From contig NZ_JBJKOP010000032.1 of NCBI RefSeq assembly GCF_046707225.1, positions 210,683 to 274,682 on the forward strand: 64,000 nucleotides of DNA, in the 5' to 3' direction. Below the pieces are notes generated by a model. The model saw only the letters and a program-made list of their open reading frames with translations, was not told where the DNA came from and made no database searches. Below are positions 59,552 to 64,000 of the stretch, in pieces. Each line of letters opens with the position of its first letter. The first letter of the stretch is position 1. This DNA is from Caproicibacter sp046707225 (GTDB lineage: Bacteria; Bacillota; Clostridia; Oscillospirales; Acutalibacteraceae). A program made the translations under genes and the position numbers.

Positions 59552-59746
59552 ATGGATTATATGACGGTTAAGGAAGTTGGAGAAAAATGGAGCATCACTA
59601 GCCGGATGGTGAATTACTACTGCGTAGCCGGGCGAATTCCAGGCGCCATAAAAAAGGGAAACCTTTGGCTTGTTCCAATCAAATCAGATAAACCAATTGA
59701 TTGCCGCACACGGGGAGGCAAGAAAAGTGACTTCCTTCAAAAATAA
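59552..59746 (+). CDS. Small helix-turn-helix protein (MerR/excisionase type)
   Basis: 64 residues: YMTVKEVGEKWSITSRMVNYYCVAGRIPGAIKKG is a MerR-like/HTH_17 DNA-binding fold with the typical GRIPGA wing, followed by LWLVP. Such proteins serve as excisionases or small regulators. There is no integrase or recombinase in view, so a regulatory role for the operon it heads is as likely. ATG at 59552 after GGTGAAGGAT. It overlaps the kinase gene by 20 bp in another frame. Confidence 0.75.
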   Translation: MDYMTVKEVGEKWSITSRMVNYYCVAGRIPGAIKKGNLWLVPIKSDKPIDCRTRGGKKSDFLQK

Positions 59747-61265
59747 AGAACCGCAACACGGTTTTCGATATGCGCTAACTACAATCGGGATGATTACCGC
59801 CGCGACAGGGGTCGGTTGGATATTCCGCATCGCCGGTTTTCCCGAGACGAACATTGTGATTGTTTACCTTCTCTCTATTCTGATGACGGCTCGACTGACG
59901 CGTGGATACGCCTATGGAATTTTTGCATCCATTCTTTCTACCTGCACGTTCAATTATTTCTTTACCACGCCATACTACACGCTGTCCGTCAATGATCCGT
60001 CCTACCTGATCACTTTTGTAATCATGACGCTCACCGCATTTATTACCAGTACTCTGACTTCCAAAGTGAAGAAAAATGCTCTGGATGCACAGGGAAAAGA
60101 ATCAGAAACGAGCGCTTTGTTTCAGTTGACCAATCGGCTGACTGATGCCGCAGACGTGTCCGATATCGCCGGCATCACTACGGATACGATCAGTAGCATT
60201 ATGAACTGCCGTGCCGCCTGCCTTTGCTTTGACGAAAGAGGCCAACCCGAACAGAGCTTTATTCAACAGCAGGGTGCGGGGAAACAGGTTCGACGTAAGG
60301 TAGAGGACACCGCTGAACTAAAACACCGTATGGAAGGTCTGCGAACCGCTTATGATATAGGCGATGAGTTTTATGATTGGCCGATTTACGGCAGAGAAGC
60401 CATCTTGGGCGTTTTGAGAATACCGGTAGAAACCGCCGTTTCCATGAGCGAGCCGCAGAAGCGCCTTTTGCGCTCCATGATTGAAAGTGCCGCGCTTGCC
60501 ATGGACCGCTTCCGCAGCGCAATGGAGCAGCAGAAATCAAGGGAAGAAACGGAACAGGAGCGGTATCGTGGAAACCTTCTGCGCGCAATTTCTCATGACC
60601 TCCGCACGCCTCTCTCCGGCATTATGGGCACATCTGAAATGCTGATGGGTATGACCCAAAAAGAGGATGAGCGCTACACGCTGGCTTCAGACATCTATAA
60701 GGATGCCGATTGGCTTCATTCCATGGTGGAGAACATTTTAAATCTGACACGCCTTCAGGATGGTAAGCTTGTCCTGAGCAAACAGATGGAAGCGGTGGAA
60801 GAAGTGGTAGGTGTTGCGGTTGCGGCTTTTTCAAAGAGAGAACCGGAGCATGAGATCGTTGTGCGGGTTCCCGACGAGATGTTACTAGTTCCGATGGATG
60901 CAAGACTGATAGAACAGACACTGGTCAACCTCATTGATAATGCCATAAAGCACACACCGCCAAATGGAGAAATCGACGTTTGCGTTAAAGAAGATAAAGG
61001 GAAGGCATCTGCCGTGTTTACTGTCGCAGATCGCGGAACAGGAATTGCGGAGGAAGATTTGCCTCATATCTTTGAAATGTTTTACACGACTCGCACAAAA
61101 GGGGCTGACGCTCAGCGCGGCGTCGGCTTGGGGCTTGCCATTTGCAAATCAGTCATATCCGCGCACGGGGGAATGATTACGGCCCATAACAGGCATGACG
61201 GACCGGGTGCGGAGTTTGTGTTTACGCTGCCTATGGAGGTGAAAAACAATGTTCAACAGAAATGA
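59727..61265 (+). CDS. KdpD-like sensor kinase lacking the N-terminal KdpD/USP domains
   Basis: 512 residues. A DUF4118 membrane block with four helices (about 15-115; NIVIVYLLSILMTARLT is typical of KdpD) is followed by a GAF-like domain (about 130-265), HisKA with phosphoacceptor AISHDLRTPL and HATPase_c (NLIDNAIKHTP, DRGTGI, GVGLGLAI). Full KdpD proteins (about 900 residues) carry an N-terminal ATP-binding sensor and USP domain; both are absent. The start is GTG at 59727, 8 bp after GGGGAGG (59712-59718). The kdpE-like gene overlaps by 17 bp. It probably senses potassium or turgor; kdpFABC genes are not present. Confidence 0.88.
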   Translation: MTSFKNKEPQHGFRYALTTIGMITAATGVGWIFRIAGFPETNIVIVYLLSILMTARLTRGYAYGIFASILSTCTFNYFFTTPYYTLSVNDPSYLITFVIMTLTAFITSTLTSKVKKNALDAQGKESETSALFQLTNRLTDAADVSDIAGITTDTISSIMNCRAACLCFDERGQPEQSFIQQQGAGKQVRRKVEDTAELKHRMEGLRTAYDIGDEFYDWPIYGREAILGVLRIPVETAVSMSEPQKRLLRSMIESAALAMDRFRSAMEQQKSREETEQERYRGNLLRAISHDLRTPLSGIMGTSEMLMGMTQKEDERYTLASDIYKDADWLHSMVENILNLTRLQDGKLVLSKQMEAVEEVVGVAVAAFSKREPEHEIVVRVPDEMLLVPMDARLIEQTLVNLIDNAIKHTPPNGEIDVCVKEDKGKASAVFTVADRGTGIAEEDLPHIFEMFYTTRTKGADAQRGVGLGLAICKSVISAHGGMITAHNRHDGPGAEFVFTLPMEVKNNVQQK

Positions 61266-61947
61266 ACAGATTCTCGTTGTGGAGGATGACACGCAAATCC
61301 GGAATTTCATCTGCTATGCGCTGAAGCAGGAGGGGTTTTCCTATACAACGGCCGGTACAGCGCAGAACGCACTCTCTCAGCTGGTATCCGGGCAGATTGA
61401 TCTGATGCTGCTCGATCTCGGCTTGCCGGATTTCGATGGAATGGAAGTAATCAAAAAAGTCCGCGAATGGTCCGAGATGCCGATTATCGTTGTTTCGGCT
61501 CGCGATCAGGATAAGGAGAAGGCTGCGGCATTGGACGGTGGAGCCGACGATTATCTGACAAAACCGTTTTCAGCCACAGAACTTATGGCCCGTATCCGCG
61601 TTGCGCTTCGCCATCTGCGTAAAATTGAAAGCAGCAAAACGCAGTCAATTCTTTCTGTGGGAAAGCTGAAGATAGACTTCGACAAGCGATTGATTTATCT
61701 GGAAGATGCGGAACTGCATGTCACACCGTTGGAATATGATCTTTTGGCCCTGTTTTTTAACAACATCGGGAAAGTACTGACGACAAAATATATTTTAAAG
61801 GAGATTTATGGCGTCGGATATGGTACGGATACACAGGCGCTTCGGGCGCTGATGGCCGGGCTCAGGAGAAAAATTGAGAAAAACCCTGCCAGGCCACGGT
61901 ACATATTGACTGAGATAGGCGTAGGTTATCGGCTCGTGGATGAGTAA
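61249..61947 (+). CDS. KdpE-like OmpR-family response regulator
   Basis: 232 residues. Receiver domain with acidic EDD (12-14), phospho-acceptor Asp56 in LLDLGLPD and the conserved Lys in DDYLTKPFS; winged-helix DNA-binding domain from about residue 135, ending YILTEIGVGYRLVDE. It is most similar in layout to KdpE. Overlap with the kinase implies coupled translation. A terminator follows, so the TrkA genes may be regulated targets rather than part of the same transcript. Confidence 0.92.
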   Translation: MFNRNEQILVVEDDTQIRNFICYALKQEGFSYTTAGTAQNALSQLVSGQIDLMLLDLGLPDFDGMEVIKKVREWSEMPIIVVSARDQDKEKAAALDGGADDYLTKPFSATELMARIRVALRHLRKIESSKTQSILSVGKLKIDFDKRLIYLEDAELHVTPLEYDLLALFFNNIGKVLTTKYILKEIYGVGYGTDTQALRALMAGLRRKIEKNPARPRYILTEIGVGYRLVDE

Positions 61948-61963
61948 ATTAAATACAGTTAAT

Positions 61964-61993
61964 GCCGCTTTGGGATTCCCAAGGCGGCTTTTC
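61964..61993 (+). terminator. Terminator after the kdpE-like gene
   Basis: GCCGCTTTGGG (61964-61974) and CCCAAGGCGGC (61978-61988; one bulge or mismatch), followed by TTTTC. Confidence 0.8.
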
Positions 61994-62106
61994 TGTTTCT
62001 CACAGCTTTCTCACAGAAAACGGCACCCTCTCACACCCAAGTCACAGGATAAGCGCTAAGATAGCACTGCAAAGAAACCATGAGGCTTCAAAGGAGGCTT
62101 TGATTT

Positions 62107-62298
62107 ATGAAAACATTTGAGACGACTGACCGAAGCAAGTCTAGAGTAGATACATACATTTCAAATTTTATGAAGCGGCACCCATTTGCTGCATTTCTCA
62201 TGGTTTTTGTTGGAGGGCCGCTTATCACTCTTCTGGCCGTTGCTGCGGCAGTGTATTTAATTGCGTTGCCGCTGGGATTCATTATGGGGTGGTTTTAA
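62107..62298 (+). CDS. Small single-helix membrane protein
   Basis: 63 residues: a charged N-terminal third, then hydrophobic residues 27-63 with FLMVFVGGPLITLLAVAAAVYLIALPLGFIM-like composition giving one or two helices. AGGAGGC precedes the ATG at 62107. Placed between a KdpDE-like system and TrkA-type genes, it may be an accessory of potassium transport, comparable in size to KdpF-type subunits; no sequence family is recognised. It overlaps the upstream in-frame extension of the next gene. Confidence 0.6.
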   Translation: MKTFETTDRSKSRVDTYISNFMKRHPFAAFLMVFVGGPLITLLAVAAAVYLIALPLGFIMGWF

Positions 62299-62324
62299 TG
62301 AAAGAGAAGGAGGTCTTGGTTGTG

Positions 62325-62723
62325 ATGAAGACTCAGGAACTATCAGAGTGCAAAAAGGAACTGACGGCGCTTTGTAATGCGGTTAAAACATTCGCAAGTG
62401 AAGGAGAGTATCAAAAATGCAAAGCGCTGATTTTTGATGCTATGGGGAAATATCCGAATGCTCCGGAGCCACACAATCTGCTTGGCGTACTGCTTGAAAA
62501 GCAGGGGGACCATCCTGCGGCTATGAAACATTTTCGCGCCGCCTGGGCGCTTGACCCCACATACCTGCCGGCGAAACAAAATCTCGACAGCTTCGGGACC
62601 TTCTTCTCACATGGCAGTTATGCGTTTGATGAAAACGATTGTCCGGAGGAAATGCACGATCAGTATAGAATCAATTACGATGAACGTGGCATTGGCCACA
62701 TTGACAGGAGAAATTGCAAATGA
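62325..62723 (+). CDS. TPR-type protein
   Basis: 132 residues. Helical repeats are visible: EGEYQKCKALIFDAMGKYPNAPEPHNLLGVLLEKQGDHPAAMKHFRAAWALDPTY matches about two tetratricopeptide repeats in register, so a protein-interaction role is likely. The acidic C-terminus (DENDCPEEMHD, RIGYDERG-like) is not recognised. AAGGAGG lies at 62307-62313, so GTG 62322 or ATG 62325 are the starts of choice; upstream starts would place the ribosome site inside the gene. Its stop overlaps the trkA start (ATGA). Confidence 0.7.
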   Translation: MKTQELSECKKELTALCNAVKTFASEGEYQKCKALIFDAMGKYPNAPEPHNLLGVLLEKQGDHPAAMKHFRAAWALDPTYLPAKQNLDSFGTFFSHGSYAFDENDCPEEMHDQYRINYDERGIGHIDRRNCK

Positions 62724-63190
62724 AACCGTTTGGAAACACAGAGGCAAACAAGCATTATACCATCGTGATCGGCTGCGGCAGGTTGGGTGCAAACCTTGCG
62801 AATGCGCTCTCTGACGAGGACGGAAATGTCCTGATTATTGATAAAAACAAGGACGCTTTCCGCAAACTGTCGCCTTCCTATGGAGGGCTTACAGTAGTCG
62901 GAGACGCCACGGATCTTGGTGTCTTACAGGAAGCGCAGATTAATAAAGCAGACGTCGTTGTTGCTGTAACAAATAATGATAACGCAAACATCATGGTAGC
63001 GCAAATAGCTCGTGAATTATTTCAGATTGACCGTGTGATAGCCAGACTATATGATCCTGAACGAGAATGTGTTTATCGTGAGTTTGGGATTGATACAATC
63101 TGCCCCGCCATTTTGTCCGCCAAGGAAATTGATAAGATCTTAGCAAAAACAGATATGTCTGCGGCCGATTCTCAGGAGGGAGAAGCATGA
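62720..63190 (+). CDS. TrkA/KtrA-type potassium-channel regulator (N-terminal domain protein)
   Basis: 156 residues: a single RCK_N Rossmann domain, with VIGCGRLGANLANAL (GxGxxG), the acidic IIDKNKDAF at the end of beta-2, GDATDLGVLQEAQI and VVAVTNNDNANIMVAQIAREL. It lacks the RCK_C domain. Such proteins bind NAD or ATP and gate TrkH/KtrB potassium pores. The ATG at 62720 follows AGGAGA. It overlaps its neighbours by 4 bp on both sides, marking a tightly coupled tpr-trkA-trkA operon. No trkH is in the window. Confidence 0.85.
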   Translation: MKPFGNTEANKHYTIVIGCGRLGANLANALSDEDGNVLIIDKNKDAFRKLSPSYGGLTVVGDATDLGVLQEAQINKADVVVAVTNNDNANIMVAQIARELFQIDRVIARLYDPERECVYREFGIDTICPAILSAKEIDKILAKTDMSAADSQEGEA

Positions 63191-63453
63191 AAACAAGAGT
63201 GTTGCTGATTGGAGGAAGAAACAAGGCAAAATCCCTGGCTTCTTCTCTAATCAATAAGGGATATCATGTAACGGTGATTAACGATACATATGAGGATTGT
63301 ATGAAACTGGCTGAAATTGAAAAGCTGACGGTCATCAACGGAGACGGCACAAGGCCGTTTGTCCTTGAGGATGCCAATGCAGGTGACGCTGATATCGCAA
63401 TTGCGCTGACCTCGAAGGACGAGGATACACCCATCCGTCGATGCCGACTCTGA
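63187..63453 (+). pseudogene. Second TrkA-type gene, truncated at a recombination join
   Basis: 88 residues. It starts as a TrkA N-domain (VLLIGGRNKAKSLASSL, INDTYEDCMKLAEIEKLTVINGDGTRP, ADIAIALTSKDED), then at about 63425 the similarity stops in mid-domain and nine unrelated residues lead to TGA. The first 80 residues match the beginning of a normal Rossmann domain of about 135. At the same point an open frame of a different gene (PdaA-like) begins. The protein is unlikely to fold normally. ATG at 63187 after AGGAGGG-like AGGAGG. Confidence 0.75.
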
Positions 63454-63800
63454 GTATCTCTAAAGCATCCGATGAAATCACGAAGATGCATAGCTATATC
63501 AAGGAAAATTTCAATTACACAATGACATTATTTCGCCCGCCAATGGGCGAATTCTCTGAAAGAACGCTTGCTTTAGTACAAAGCCTAAAATATAGATCAG
63601 TCTTTTGGAGTTTCGCCTATGTTGACTGGGATCCTCAAAAACAGATGGGGTCTGATAAAGCGTATAAGAAAGTGGTGGGCAGTCTTCATAACGGAGCAAT
63701 TTACCTACTTCATGCCGTTTCCAAAGATAATGCGGAAATATTAGGTTCCTTTATCGACAAGGCAAAAGAAGAAGGCTATGAATTTGCGAGATTGTCTTAA
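63426..63800 (+). pseudogene. 3' fragment of a PdaA-type polysaccharide deacetylase
   Basis: About 124 codons. From THPSMPTLS onward it reads like the C-terminal half of delta-lactam-biosynthetic de-N-acetylases (PdaA): TMTLFRPPMGEFSERTLALVQ, SVFWSFAYVDWDP, LHNGAIYLLHAVSKDNAEIL. The N-terminal half with the catalytic TFDDG motif is missing, replaced by the truncated trkA. An ATG at 63441 lies in frame but lacks a ribosome site, so expression is doubtful. The intact gene would help make spore cortex muramic-delta-lactam. Confidence 0.75.
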
Positions 63801-63844
63801 TAGTTTTAATTTCGGGCTGTAATTTTCATATTTCTATATATTAA

Positions 63845-63873
63845 GGGCGTTTCTGATCAAATCAGAAACGCCC
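63845..63873 (+). terminator. Hairpin after the pdaA fragment
   Basis: GGGCGTTTCTGAT (63845-63857) and its complement (63861-63873) with a 3-nt loop; no U-tract follows, so termination efficiency is uncertain. Confidence 0.6.
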
Positions 63874-63952
63874 CAGATTGTCGAAGAACCCACCTGACGC
63901 GTTAAGCGAAGGATGGGCTCTTTTTACAATTTGCGTGAAGAGAAAATAGAAA

Positions 63953-64000
63953 ATGAAAAATCAACATAAAGCCGGAAGAATGACGATCCCGCCACTTCCA
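63953..64000 (+). CDS. Possible start of a further gene (cut by window edge)
   Basis: An ATG at 63953 opens a frame of 16 codons (MKNQHKAGRMTIPPLP) to the window edge, preceded by a weak GAAGAGAAAA. Too short to identify. Confidence 0.3.
   Translation, partial: MKNQHKAGRMTIPPLP

Overview
The window looks like a chromosomal stretch of an anaerobic, Gram-positive clostridium, probably of the Oscillospirales. This is an inference from content: a lactate dehydrogenase/electron-transfer flavoprotein cluster, a HrcA-type CIRCE element, a 2-hydroxyacyl-CoA dehydratase activase pair, LplABC-type sugar uptake with a YesMN two-component system, DnaD/DnaI replication proteins, strong AGGAGG ribosome sites and no cytochrome or respiratory genes. 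There is no plasmid, phage, CRISPR or IS signature. Most of the window is ordinary chromosome; the last 4.5 kb (59.2-64 kb) is the least settled part.

Layout. 0-6.4 kb: lactate module. The minus-strand run larA, lctD-like dehydrogenase, etfB, etfA (cut by the window edge) is divergent from lactate permease lctP, and both flanks of the shared intergenic region carry the same 14-bp operator-like motif. 6.6-11.6 kb: MarR regulator plus a heterodimeric multidrug ABC exporter, driven by a consensus promoter embedded in four copies of a CAGGTACCTG-like palindrome. 11.7-20.4 kb: YesMN two-component system divergent from a solute-binding protein, two permeases and a GH13 glucosidase, with a cre-like site at the promoter. 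20.5-20.8 kb: a free-standing transcription unit for a 24-residue Trp/Cys-rich peptide. 20.8-24.2 kb: HsmA-like membrane protein, adenine deaminase and an unknown protein with an IGGAEGPTA motif. 24.3-25.9 kb: three tandem Hsp20 genes behind a perfect CIRCE. 26-33.7 kb: beta-propeller lipoprotein, ABC exporter, cyclophilin, exonuclease III, beta-CASP nuclease, and a diguanylate cyclase preceded by a c-di-GMP-I riboswitch.

33.7-48.5 kb: activase/dehydratase-like pair, PyrB with a PyrI-like zinc tail, YebC, a zinc-ribbon PASTA pseudokinase, rpsF-ssb-rpsR, galU, a prokaryotic RING/zinc-ribbon membrane protein, prfB without the programmed frameshift, and dnaD-dnaI. 48.6-59 kb: tRNA-Gly, typA, DEDDh exonuclease, pgeF, radical SAM protein, TrhA-family protein, polysaccharide deacetylase, CtpE-like P-type ATPase and an O-antigen-ligase-like protein. 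59-64 kb: an aberrant tRNA-like element next to an intact tRNA-Ala, a small HTH gene, a KdpDE-like two-component system lacking the KdpD sensor domains, a small membrane protein, a TPR protein and two TrkA-like genes. The second trkA stops abruptly at a join to the 3' end of a PdaA-type deacetylase gene.

The lactate genes would import lactate, interconvert its isomers and oxidise it by flavin-based electron confurcation. The sugar module would import and split an alpha-glucoside. The strongest leads for something undescribed are the Trp/Cys-rich microprotein unit, the tRNA-like element with an abnormal T arm, the PASTA pseudokinase and the PyrB-zinc-domain fusion.
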